Positions 1 to 7,950 are shown, numbered from the stretch's first letter. The stretch: DNA of 11,538 bases from Roseiarcus sp963755075 (GCA_963755075.1 CAVWKL010000278.1:1-11538), one strand, 5' to 3'. Translations and numbers: made by a program. Notes: generated from the sequence alone by a model not told the origin.

Positions 1-70
1 TTTTGTTGATGGAGTCATTTTTGGGATCCGGTTGCAATACAAAGTGCAGCCCAGCGAGAGCAATACGTAA

Positions 71-300
71 CTGAATGAAGGATGCAATAACATTACCATG
101 TCTGGAAACTAACCGTAGGCGGAATACAGGGAAATGCAGTCAATGCCACTACTGCAACGGCTGGCCAAGTCCTAATGGCGTCTTCGGGTAATGCCAGTGC
201 ATGGACGTTGATATCAGGTGAACTTGGCCATTTGCATCTTCTTCTTCTTCTTCTACTTCTTCTTCTTCGTGAAGTTTTGAGGAACTGCATTGCGTGGTAG
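71..300 (+). pseudogene. Phage tail-fibre-like repeat fragment, frameshifted
   Basis: The fragment translates as two pieces that join at one point. Positions 71-109 give LNEGCNNITMSGN and then hit a stop. From 109 the neighbouring frame gives LTVGGIQGNAVNATTATAGQ followed by VLMASSGNASAWTLISGE. The pattern 'N-I-T-M-S-G-N-L-T-V ... I-Q-G-N-A-V ... T-A-G-Q-V-L ... A-W-T-x-I-S-G' is a recurring module of phage tail-fibre and other long repetitive surface proteins (family knowledge). The two frames share base C109, so the data look as if one C is missing there. After about residue SGE the frame runs into a ten-leucine repeat and stops at 298-300. GC content is far below that of the DNA to the right. 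No start codon or complete gene is visible. The module type is fairly recognisable, but the host (phage, virus or bacterium) is not. Confidence 0.5.
238..267. repeat. CTT trinucleotide repeat, (CTT)5 CTA (CTT)4
   Basis: Ten trinucleotide units stand in a row with one variant unit (CTA at 253-255). On the + strand they can be read as poly-Leu, poly-Ser or poly-Phe depending on frame, and as poly-Arg or poly-Lys/Glu types on the other strand. A poly-Ser reading would suit a linker in a fibre protein. The upstream fibre frame instead reads poly-Leu, so the frame through the repeat is uncertain. Such repeats are prone to slippage in replication and to length errors in sequencing. Confidence 0.85.
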
Positions 301-440
301 ATGGTATCAACGCATGATGATTGCATCATAGTTCCTGGTTCGGCATACGCCAAGTGGATTAACATGGATGACAAGCAATACTACTCGTAAACGAGTAGGT
401 GAAGGACAACAAGACCGTATTGCTACAACTGCAGTTCGAC
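301..440 (+). other. Junction-side stretch of left flank, no confirmed gene
   Basis: No complete gene is supported. Two short overlapping readings look protein-like. One starts at ATG 301 (MVSTHDDCIIVPGSAYAKWI, then NMDDKQYYS) and stops at 388-390. The other starts at ATG 368 (MTSNTTRKRVGEGQQDRIAT) and runs open into the high-GC core. Overlapping gene ends of this sort are common in phages, but frames here are unreliable because a base seems to be missing upstream. Base composition is like 1-300, not like the core. Confidence 0.3.
374..424. repeat. Nested inverted repeats (hairpin-forming stretch)
   Basis: Two perfect 8-base inverted repeats are nested here. The inner arms CTACTCGT (381-388) and ACGAGTAG (391-398) are separated by only two A residues. 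The outer arms AGCAATAC (374-381) and GTATTGCT (417-424) bracket them. No T-run follows, so it does not look like an intrinsic terminator. It lies just before the abrupt change into high-GC guanine deaminase sequence. Its role is unknown. A foldback of this sort can also help template switching during amplification. Confidence 0.55.
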
Positions 441-1255
<815 letters not shown>

Positions 1256-1259
<4 letters not shown>

Positions 1260-1789
1260 GACAGGATCTCCTGGATGCGCAGCGCGGCGATGCGATCGAT
1301 CTCGGCGAGCGCGGCGGCGAATTCGCTCGGACCGTCGTGTTGAAGCCGGCCCTCGAAGGCGGCGAGGACCTCGTCTTTCGATTTGCCCTTCACCGCCAGG
1401 ATGAAGGGGAAGCCGAAGCGGGCGCGATAGGCGGCGTTGAGCGCGGCGAAGCGCTCGAGTTCGTCGGCGCTCAGCCGGTCGAGCCCGGCGCTTTGCTGTT
1501 CGCGCGCCGAGTCGGCGGTCAGCGCCTTGGCGAGCGCCAGTTTGCCGGCAAGGTCGGGATGGGCGGCGATCAGGGCGCGCTTGGCGGCGTCGCTTCCCCC
1601 CGCCATCGCCCGCGCCATCGCCCGCGCCAGGCCTTCGGCGGCATCCTCGGCCGGGCCCAGGCCCGCCTCGTAGGCGGCTTCGGCGACCCAGGGCGCGTGC
1701 TCGTAGACGCCGCCGAAGCGCGCGACGAACCGCGCGCGCGTCAGCCGCGACGGCCTTCCGCCGCCCTCCGGCGGATCGTTGTCGTTCAT
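1256..1789 (-). CDS. uraD: 2-oxo-4-hydroxy-4-carboxy-5-ureidoimidazoline (OHCU) decarboxylase
   Basis: Decarboxylates OHCU to (S)-allantoin, the last step of urate oxidation to allantoin. The product has 177 residues, close to the roughly 160-175 of the family. Visible motifs: AAHPDLAGK with the catalytic His (H77), REQQSAGL (96-103), ALNAAYRARFGFPFILAVKG (116-135) and the C-terminal ALAEIDRIAALRIQEIL helix. The ATG at 1789 was chosen because GAGGGAC stands about six bases upstream. The alternative ATG at 1804 lacks such a site, and the open frame further upstream has no family character. It is followed directly by guaD with a GTGA overlap, so the two are translationally coupled in one purine-catabolic unit. 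The upstream region is shared with a divergent enoyl-CoA hydratase gene. Confidence 0.92.
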
Positions 1790-1906
1790 TGCATCGTCCC
1801 TCATGGCCTTCGGCGGGCGCGAAGACGCGCCGGCGATCTGCCGGTCTCGCCGACACATCGCCCGCGTCGATCGCATACGGCAGGCCGGCAGTTTGCTCCA
1901 GGGCGC

Positions 1907-1921
1907 CTTTTGCGTCAAAAG
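1907..1921. promoter_or_regulatory. 15-base palindrome in divergent uraD / hydratase intergenic region
   Basis: CTTTTG-CGT-CAAAAG is a perfect six-base inverted repeat with a three-base centre. It lies 36 bases upstream of the hydratase start and about 118 bases upstream of uraD, in the 167-base divergent intergenic region. It is AT-rich within very GC-rich DNA, as expected of an operator. No regulator is encoded nearby and I do not recognise the motif as that of a named regulator, so the regulatory role is inference. Confidence 0.3.
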
Positions 1922-1956
1922 CGTCGGGGTCATTGGCAAAACGTCGGCGTCGCGGC

Positions 1957-2753
1957 ATGCAGGAAATTGAACTGACTTTCGATGCGCCGCTGGCGCGCAT
2001 CCGCTTGAACGTCCCCGCGCGCCGCAACGCCATGTCGCGCGCGATGTGGCGGGCGCTGCCCGACATTTGCGGCGCGGTCGAAGCGTGCGCCGACGCGCTG
2101 GTCGTCGTCGTCGAGGGCGCCGGGGGCCATTTTTGCGCCGGCGCGGACATCGCCGAGTTTCACGAGGTCTATCGCGACGCGGTGGCGACGCGCGACTACG
2201 TGGATTCCATCCAGGACGGCCTCGGCGCGCTCGCCGCCCTCGATCGGCCGACGCTCGCCGCCGTGAATGGCGTCGCGGTCGGCGGCGGGCTGGCGCTGGC
2301 GATGTGCTGCGATCTCAGGTTCTGCGCCGAGGACGCCTATCTCGCCATCACCCCCGCCAAGCTCGGCCTTCTCTACGGCCACGTCGAGACGCGCCGCCTT
2401 GTCGAACTCGTCGGCTCGGCGCGCGCCAAAGACCTGTTGTTCAGCGGCCGGCGGGTCGCGCCCGCCGAGGCCCTGTCGATCGGCCTCGTCGACCGCCTCG
2501 CGCCGGCCGAGGCGCTGGCGCAAAGCCTCAGCGACTACGCCGCGGATCTCGCGCGCTTGAGCCAAAGGTCGATCCGGGCGCCAAGCGCGCCGTCGACGCG
2601 ATCGCCCGCGGCATGAGCGAGGAGAGCGCCGCGTTCCGCGCCGCCGTCGAGGACGCCGCGCTCGGCGAGGATTTTCGCGAAGGCTGCGCCGCCTTCGAGG
2701 AAAAGCGCGCGCCGGCCTTCGCCTTTCGCGGCGCGACGTCGGCGGTGGATTGA
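1957..2753 (+). pseudogene. Enoyl-CoA hydratase/isomerase family protein, one-base frameshift
   Basis: Crotonase-superfamily enzyme acting on a CoA thioester; the exact substrate cannot be assigned. From ATG 1957 the residues include RRNAMSRAMW, GGHFCAGADIAEF (oxyanion-hole region, 57-69), NGVAVGGGLALAMCCDLRF (104-122) and ITPAKLGLLYGHVETRRLV (131-149), all diagnostic of the fold. The frame gives LARLSQRSIR near 2577 and then continues in a non-family reading. The expected continuation GAKRAVDAIARGMSEESAAF and EGCAAFEEKRAPAF lies one frame away and ends at 2753. Adding one G to the run at 2576-2578 restores ...SIRGAKRAVD... and a protein of about 265 residues, the usual family length. The loss of one base is either a sequencing error or a true inactivating mutation. 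Only a weak ribosome-binding site is visible. Divergent from uraD. Confidence 0.82.
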
Positions 2754-2765
2754 GGGCCCGCGCGG

Positions 2766-3695
2766 TCAATCGTCGCGCGACAGCGCAATCGCCGAGGTTG
2801 GCGAGGAATCGATCGCCCCCTCCTCGGCCGGCAGGATCGGCGGCGGCGCCGGGCGATTGTCGTAGGCGGCGGGCGGCAGGGCGGCGGACGGGCCGGTGAG
2901 AACGAGCGGGCCGGAGCTGGCGCGCCCCGCGGCGCGGGCGACGTCCATCGGCTCGTCGATTTCGGGCGCCGGCGGCAGGCCGTCCGGGCGGGGCGGCGGC
3001 GGCATGAGGTCCGGCGGCGGCTCAGGCCGGCAATAGCGGCGCGGGCCGGTGTTGGTCGCCCCGTGCATCGCCAGATCGAGATGGAAGTGGTTGTAATGGA
3101 ACACGTCGGCGCCGGGACCGAGCACCGTGGTGAAGCGCTGGCAGGCGCCGGCGTGGATCTCGTGCAGGAAAGCCGATTCCTGGCTGTCGGTCTTCCTCCA
3201 GTCGCGCACGACGCTGATCTCGCGCCCGTCGGCGAGCTTGAAGCCGGCGACGTCGATGGCGTTGCCGAAGGCGTGTTCCGACAATTGCGCCCCGGCGAGA
3301 TTGTCGACGCTGCGGCAACTATAGGCGCCAAACGCCTCCAGGCCGACGACGGGGGAGCCGAAACGCGCCTCGGCATAGGGCTGCACGACGTCGGCGAGCC
3401 AGCCCTCCAGCGCCGGGATCATCGGGCAATCGATCGTCACCGGCTTGTCGAGGCCGACCGTCCCGTCGGCGAGGGCCGAAACCTTGAAGGGATGGGTCAA
3501 CCCGCAAATGCTCGGCCCGTCGATCGGAGGCTGCGGCGCGATATAAGCGGACGGTTTGACCAATCCACGCGACAGGCAGAGGTTTTCCGCCTGCGCGCGC
3601 CAAGCCGGACGCTCCGGCCGCTCGAGCCAGCCGCATCCGGCGAGGGAGAAAAGGGCGAGCACGCCCAACGCTTTCGGCCACACGCAACGCGCCAT
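2766..3695 (-). CDS. Extensin-like C-terminal domain lipoprotein
   Basis: A 309-residue exported protein. The N-terminus ALGVLALFSLAGC is a lipoprotein signal with the lipobox LAGC (Cys21), so it is probably anchored in a membrane facing the periplasm. Residues about 35-225 form the extensin-like domain of proteobacteria. It contains several cysteines (C40, C64, C90, C127, C185, C222, probably disulfide-forming), SEHAFGNAIDVAGF (139-152) and FHYNHFHLDLAMHG (199-212), His/Asp motifs reminiscent of M15/LAS-type metallopeptidases. A Pro-rich tail (about 225-290) follows. The function is not established for this family; a role in the cell wall is inferred from the peptidase-like motifs. Start ATG 3695 places the signal peptide correctly. 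The gene ends 12 bases from the convergent hydratase gene. Confidence 0.88.
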   Translation of the reverse strand: MARCVWPKALGVLALFSLAGCGWLERPERPAWRAQAENLCLSRGLVKPSAYIAPQPPIDGPSICGLTHPFKVSALADGTVGLDKPVTIDCPMIPALEGWLADVVQPYAEARFGSPVVGLEAFGAYSCRSVDNLAGAQLSEHAFGNAIDVAGFKLADGREISVVRDWRKTDSQESAFLHEIHAGACQRFTTVLGPGADVFHYNHFHLDLAMHGATNTGPRRYCRPEPPPDLMPPPPRPDGLPPAPEIDEPMDVARAAGRASSGPLVLTGPSAALPPAAYDNRPAPPPILPAEEGAIDSSPTSAIALSRDD

Positions 3696-3715
3696 GAGAT
3701 CAAAATGCGCGCATT

Positions 3716-3739
3716 GCCTAAAGAAAGCCTAAACCAGGC
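3716..3739. promoter_or_regulatory. Direct repeat GCCTAAA x2 plus half inverted repeat, divergent intergenic region
   Basis: GCCTAAA occurs at 3716-3722 and 3727-3733, exactly 11 bases apart (about one helical turn). The second copy is also the left arm of GCCT-AAACC-AGGC (3727-3739). It sits 20-45 bases upstream of the extensin-like gene and about 170 bases upstream of the DUF1007/NicO unit, within their 211-base divergent region. The rest of that region shows no gene or recognisable riboswitch. The spacing suggests a binding site for a dimeric regulator, but this is inference. Confidence 0.28.
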
Positions 3740-3906
3740 GCCCGGCCACGGTGGCGCCGCAGTTTGCGGGCAAGGGACTGCCGCTCGCGCCGACGCGACA
3801 TCTCGGGGAAACGCGCGTTGAAGGCTAAGCTTCTGATGCCGAACGACAAGACCGCCGCGCCGCCGCGCCGCCCGCCCTGTCCGCCCTCGCAGGGGAAGAG
3901 GAGCCC

Positions 3907-4560
3907 ATGAGCGGGGTCGGACGCCGGCGAGCCGCCGCAATCGCCGCGCTATGGGCCTGCCTGGCGGCGACCGCCGCGCTCGCCCATCCCCATGTCTGGG
4001 TGACGGTGCGCAGCCACATCGCCTTCTCGCCCGACGGCAAGGTCGCCGCGGTCGTGCACGATTGGGTCTTCGACGAAATGTATTCGTCCTTCGCCACCGA
4101 AGGCCTCGCCAAGCCCGGCGAACTGGTCACGCGGGACATTTTCGCGCCGCTCGCCAAGGAAAACGCCGGCGGCCTCGCCGAGATCGGCTATTTCACCACC
4201 CTCAAGATCGGCGGCAAGGCGGTCGATTTCGGCAACGTCACCGACTATTGGATGGAGGAGCGCCCCGACCATCTGGTGACGTTCCACGTCACCCTGCCCT
4301 TGAAGACGCCAACTCCGCCCGGCAAGTATTTTACGTTGTTTGTCGCCGACCCGGAATATTTCATCGACTTCGAATTCGACGACACGGACGCGATTGCGCT
4401 CGATTCGGCGCCGCCCGGCTGCTCGGCCTCCATCGCCAGGCCGAAGCCTTTGGCGAGCGAGGAAAAACAGACGCTCACCGAGTCGTTTTTCAGCGGCCTC
4501 GCGCCGGGCGCCAATTTCGGCTTCAAGATGGCCAGCCGTGTGATCGTCGCCTGCCCGTGA
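3907..4560 (+). CDS. DUF1007 family periplasmic protein
   Basis: A 217-residue protein with a clear signal peptide (residues 1-26, ending ...AATAALA) followed at once by HPHVWV, the hallmark of DUF1007 proteins and a plausible metal-binding patch. Further family-like stretches are VVHDWVFDEMYSSFATEGL (about 50-68), GYFTTLKIGGKAVDF (97-111) and PGKYFTLFVADPEYFIDFEF. The function is unproven; members are usually encoded beside NicO/RcnA-type nickel/cobalt or zinc transporters and are thought to assist metal handling in the periplasm. The start is supported by GGGGAAGAGGAG just before ATG 3907. The stop overlaps the GTG start of the transporter gene (GTGA), so the two are translationally coupled. 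Confidence 0.9.
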   Translation: MSGVGRRRAAAIAALWACLAATAALAHPHVWVTVRSHIAFSPDGKVAAVVHDWVFDEMYSSFATEGLAKPGELVTRDIFAPLAKENAGGLAEIGYFTTLKIGGKAVDFGNVTDYWMEERPDHLVTFHVTLPLKTPTPPGKYFTLFVADPEYFIDFEFDDTDAIALDSAPPGCSASIARPKPLASEEKQTLTESFFSGLAPGANFGFKMASRVIVACP

Positions 4561-5620
4561 AACGCTTGCCTCGCGCCCTCCCCCTTCGCGCCGCCGCGGC
4601 CCTGGCGCTCCTCGCCTCCAGCGCGGCGTCGGCGCTGGCGCAGCTCGCGCATCGGCCGTTCGAGGTCGGCGGCGGCGAGGGCGGCGCAGGCGCGAGCGGC
4701 GGCCTGACCGGATGGCTGCTCGCCGAGCAGTCCCAGCTCACCCATCTCATTGCGATTCAGGTGAAGGCGCTGCACAGCGACCCGACCGCCATATGGGGCC
4801 TCGTCGGCATCGGCTTCGCCTATGGCGTTTTTCACGCCGCCGGACCGGGACACGGCAAGGCGGTGATCGCCTCCTACATGATGGCCAACGATCGCGCGCT
4901 GCGGCGCGGCGTCGTCCTCGCCTTTCTGGCGGCTCTGCTGCAGGGCGCGGTCGCGGTGGCGCTGGTCGGAATCGCCGCGCTGATCTTCAACGCCACCTCC
5001 TCGGAGATGAACCGCGCCGCTGACGGGCTGGCGCTGGCGAGCTACGCCGGCATTATCGCCATCGGCATTTGGCTCGTCTGGACCAAGGGGCGCGCGCTGA
5101 TCGCAGCGCTGCGAGCGCTCTTCGCGCGCCGCGCGACGGTCGCCGGCGGCGCGCTTTACCAGGGCGCGCCCTGGCGCCGGGGGCGAACGGAAACGGCCAA
5201 ACGGCGTTTCGCGCCCACGCGCCGGGCGAGGAGGCGATCGAACCGGCCCTGTGCGGACACGCGCACGCCCCCGACCCGGCCACGCTCGGGGCGGCCTTTT
5301 CCTGGCGCGGCGCGGTCGCGACGGTGCTCGCGGCGGGGTCGCGACCCTGTTCGGGGGCCATTCTGGTGCTCGTCTTCGCGCTCGCGCAGCGGCTGTTCAT
5401 GGCCGGGGTCGCCGCAACCTTCGCCATGTCGCTGGGCACGGCGCTGACGACCGGCGCGCTCGCCTGGGCCGCCGTCTTCGCCAAGGCGGTCGCCATGCGC
5501 ATGGCGGCGGGCGACGATTTGCGCGTCATGCTCGCCGCGCGCGGCTTCGAATTCGTCGCGGCGCTGCTGGTGCTCGCCTTCGGGCTGGCGCTGCTGTTGG
5601 GCGCGCAAGGCGGCGCTTAA
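4557..5620 (+). pseudogene. NicO/RcnA-type nickel/cobalt transporter, one-base frameshift
   Basis: Inner-membrane Ni/Co transporter of the NicO family, usually annotated as efflux; direction cannot be read from sequence. GTG 4557 overlaps the DUF1007 stop by four bases. The signal/first hydrophobic segment is at residues 11-30. TM segments follow at about 79-97 with FHAAGPGHGKAVIASYMM (92-109, the family's His-rich motif), 118-145 and 157-175. After GGALYQGAP (about 5150-5175) the frame loses family character. The frame one base earlier continues with GEEAIEPALCGHAHAPDP (a His-containing loop), LAAGSRPCSGAILVLVFALA and two more TM segments to the stop at 5620. Restoring one base between about 5160 and 5245, for example in the G-run at 5179-5183, gives about 354 residues, normal for the family. 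It is either a sequencing deletion or a real lesion. Confidence 0.85.
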
Positions 5621-5692
5621 CGGGCGCGCCTTGCCGCGCTCGCTACGCCCCGCTACAAGCGCGGCGACAATCGTCCCGAGCCGAGCCTGGGC

Positions 5693-6220
5693 ATGCCCGC
5701 CACCTTCGACGACCTGATCGCCTATCTCGATTCGCTCGCAATCCCCTCGTCGACGGTCGAGCATCCCCCCCTCCACACCGTCGAGGAGTTGCGGGCCTTG
5801 CGCGGCGAAATTCCCGGCGGGCACGTCAAGAACCTGTTCGTCAAGGACAAGAAGGGCCGGCTGTTTCTGCTCGTGCTCGGCGAGGAGACCCCGGTCGATC
5901 TGAAGCGCGTGCACGAGAGGATCGGCGCCCAGGGGCGCGTCTCCTTCGGCTCGGCCGAGCTGCTGGATGAGGTCTGGGGGGTGAAGCCCGGAGCGGTGAC
6001 GCCGTTCGGCGCGATCAACGACGCCGCGGGGCGGGTCTGCGTCGTGCTCGATGCGACGATGATGCGCCACGCACGGCTCAACTTTCACCCGCTCGTCAAC
6101 ACCCGCACGACCGGCGTGGCGAGCGCCGACCTGATCACGTTCCTGCGCGCGACTGGGCACGAGCCGGTGGTCGTCGAACTCGGCCAAGAGAGCCTCGGCG
6201 GACGCGAGGACGTTGAATAA
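5693..6220 (+). CDS. prdX: Prolyl-tRNA editing protein PrdX (YbaK/ProX domain)
   Basis: A free-standing trans-editing enzyme that hydrolyses Ala-tRNA(Pro), clearing alanine misattached by prolyl-tRNA synthetase, in the cytosol. At 175 residues it is one YbaK/ProRS-INS-like domain. Visible motifs: EHPPLHTVEEL (23-33), GGHVKNLFVKDKKGRLFLLV (42-61) with the family lysine in KNLF, GRVSFGSAELL, GVKPGAVTPFGAIND (96-110) and LNFHPLVNTRTTGV near the C-terminus. These distinguish the PrdX-type from the YbaK Cys-tRNA(Pro) deacylases. It lies 72 bases after the transporter gene and 62 bases before the thioredoxin-like gene on the same strand, and probably starts the three-gene PrdX-CnoX-LON run. Start at ATG 5693; the ribosome-binding site is weak. 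Confidence 0.9.
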   Translation: MPATFDDLIAYLDSLAIPSSTVEHPPLHTVEELRALRGEIPGGHVKNLFVKDKKGRLFLLVLGEETPVDLKRVHERIGAQGRVSFGSAELLDEVWGVKPGAVTPFGAINDAAGRVCVVLDATMMRHARLNFHPLVNTRTTGVASADLITFLRATGHEPVVVELGQESLGGREDVE

Positions 6221-6282
6221 TCGGGCTCGCGACGCCATTTAGTCGGCAGCGAGCCCCTCGAGGCGTTTTGGAGGCAAGGAAT

Positions 6283-7185
6283 ATGGCGAGCGGCAACGGC
6301 GCGGGCGCGCCTGCGAACCAGGTCAAGGACGTCACCACGGCGTCGTTCAAGGCGGACGTGATCGCCGCTTCGGCGCGTCAGCCGGTGCTCGTCGACTTCT
6401 GGGCGCCGTGGTGCGGCCCGTGCAAGCAATTGGCGCCGGTTCTGGCGAAGGCGGTTGGCGAAGCCAAGGGCAAGGTGACGCTGGTCAAGATGAACATCGA
6501 CGACCATCCGCAGGTCGCGGGGCAGCTCGGCATCCAATCGATTCCCGCGGTGATCGCCTTCGACAAGGGCCAGCCGATCGACGGGTTCATGGGCGCGCTC
6601 CCCGAGAGCCAGGTGCGCGGCTTCATCGAGCGTCTGGTCGGGCCGCTCGGCGCGGCGGCGGCCGAGCTTCTCGAGCAGGCTGAGACCGCGATGGCCCAGG
6701 GCGACGCCGCGGCCGCGGCGGCGCTCTATGCGCGCGTCCTCACCGAGGACGAAACCAACCCCAAGGCCATCGGCGGCTTCGCCAAGCTGCATGTCGAAGC
6801 GGGCGACCTCGATCAGGCCAAGGCGGTGCTGTCGATGGCCGCGCCGCCGCCGGCGGGCAAGGAGCAGGATCCGGCGCTCGCCGCGGCCTGGGCGGCGGTG
6901 CGCGTCGCCGAGCAGGCCGCCGCGGTCGGCGATCTCGCGCCGCTGCAAACGGCGCTGGCGGAGAACCCCGACAATCATCAGGCCCGATTCGACCTTGCGC
7001 TCGCGCTCAACGCCAAGGGCCAGCGCGACGAAGCGGCCGACTGTCTGCTGGCGATCATCAAGCGCGACCGCAAATGGAACGACGAGGCGGCGCGCAAGCA
7101 GTTGCTGCAGTTCTTCGAGGCCTGGGGCCTGATGGACCCGGCGGCCGTCACGGCGCGGCGCAAATTGTCGGCGATCCTCTTCTAA
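6283..7185 (+). CDS. cnoX: Thioredoxin-TPR co-chaperone, CnoX/YbbN family
   Basis: A 300-residue cytosolic protein. Residues about 15-120 are a thioredoxin fold: VLVDFWAPWCGPCKQLAPVL with both cysteines of the CGPC active site, the VKMNIDDHPQVAGQLGIQSI stretch and the cis-Pro (IPAVIAF). Residues about 125-300 are alanine-rich TPR-like helices (LLEQAETAMAQGDAAAAAAL, AKLHVEAGDLDQAKAVL, FDLALALNAKGQRDEAADCL). The architecture matches CnoX, which guards substrates against oxidation and hands them to chaperonins. Because CGPC is intact, an oxidoreductase activity is possible, unlike E. coli CnoX, which lacks one cysteine. ATG 6283 is preferred over the upstream TTG 6268 because GGAGG lies eight bases before it. 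Same-strand neighbours are prdX and a LON-domain protein. Confidence 0.9.
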   Translation: MASGNGAGAPANQVKDVTTASFKADVIAASARQPVLVDFWAPWCGPCKQLAPVLAKAVGEAKGKVTLVKMNIDDHPQVAGQLGIQSIPAVIAFDKGQPIDGFMGALPESQVRGFIERLVGPLGAAAAELLEQAETAMAQGDAAAAAALYARVLTEDETNPKAIGGFAKLHVEAGDLDQAKAVLSMAAPPPAGKEQDPALAAAWAAVRVAEQAAAVGDLAPLQTALAENPDNHQARFDLALALNAKGQRDEAADCLLAIIKRDRKWNDEAARKQLLQFFEAWGLMDPAAVTARRKLSAILF

Positions 7186-7221
7186 CCAGCGTCCCGGCGC
7201 GCGGGGCTCGAGCAGGAATCC

Positions 7222-7899
7222 ATGAAGCTCAACAGGAATTATCGCCGGCCGAAGGAAATGCCGAAGGTGATGCCGGTGTTTCCGCTGGCGGGCGCGCTGC
7301 TGTTGCCGCGCCGGCCGATCCAGCTGACCATCTTCGAGCCGCGCTATCTCGCCATGCTCGACGACGCCCTCTCCGGCGACCGCCTGATCGGCATGATCCA
7401 ACCGAGCGCCGGCGACGAGGCCGAGGCGGAGCCGACGCCGGCGCCCGAACTCTATCCCGTCGGCTGCGCCGGGCGCATCGTGCAATACGCGGAGATTGGC
7501 GACGACCGCTGCTTCCTCACGCTGATGGGCGTCGCGCGCTTTCGCATCTTGAGGGAACAGACGACGACGACGCCGTACCGGCTGGTGCGCGCCGACTTTT
7601 CCGATTTCGCCGACGATTTCGAAGAGGGCTTGGGCGAGAGCGCGGTCGATCGCCACGGCCTCGTCGAAGCCCTCAGGGCGTTCGCTCAGGCCAACAAGGT
7701 CAAGGTCGACTGGGACGACGTCGAGAAGGCCTCGAATGAAACATTGGTCAACGGCCTGGCGATGCTCAGCCCCTATGGCGCCAAGGAAAAGCAAGCGCTG
7801 CTCGAAGCGGCCGATCTCAAGTCGCGCGCCGAAATCCTGGTGGCGATTTCGCAAATGGAGCTGGCGCGCAGCGCCGACGCGTCGATTCAGTTGCACTGA
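7222..7899 (+). CDS. LON peptidase substrate-binding domain protein
   Basis: A 225-residue protein consisting of the N-terminal (LAN/PUA-like) substrate-binding domain of Lon without ATPase or protease domains. Visible: MPVFPLAGALLLPRRPIQLTIF, with the typical PLxxxxLxP motif, then FEPRYLAMLDDALSGDRLIG, VGCAGRIVQYAEIGDDRCFL and MGVARFRI. The C-terminal helical part contains ETLVNGLAMLSPYGAKEKQALLEA. The function is inferred to be in protein quality control or substrate recognition; no catalytic residues exist here. It follows the CnoX gene by 36 bases and AGGAA precedes ATG 7222. It converges with hypX, stop to stop, 25 bases apart. Confidence 0.9.
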   Translation: MKLNRNYRRPKEMPKVMPVFPLAGALLLPRRPIQLTIFEPRYLAMLDDALSGDRLIGMIQPSAGDEAEAEPTPAPELYPVGCAGRIVQYAEIGDDRCFLTLMGVARFRILREQTTTTPYRLVRADFSDFADDFEEGLGESAVDRHGLVEALRAFAQANKVKVDWDDVEKASNETLVNGLAMLSPYGAKEKQALLEAADLKSRAEILVAISQMELARSADASIQLH

Positions 7900-7915
7900 G
7901 GCGAAGGCGGAAATC

Positions 7916-7950
7916 CCGAACCTGTCACGGCTGGCGCGGCGCGGGTTCGG
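7916..7950. terminator. Possible bidirectional stem-loop between convergent LON and hypX genes
   Basis: CCGAACC (7916-7922) pairs perfectly with GGTTCGG (7944-7950), with a loop of 21 bases that could fold further. It straddles the short gap between the convergent stops and overlaps the end of hypX. There is no T-run on either side, so an intrinsic terminator is only weakly supported. Confidence 0.2.

Noticed and set aside
429..434. PstI site (CTGCAG) near the left junction as a cloning-ligation scar
   Set aside because: The same hexamer occurs elsewhere, for example near 4938, and no matching site is seen at the right junction; coincidence is likely.
1260..2150. Extension of the guanine deaminase frame to a 575-residue fusion protein
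   Set aside because: The upstream part is an Arg/Pro-rich shadow of uraD and the hydratase gene; the GTG at 1259 with its own AGGAG site explains the start.
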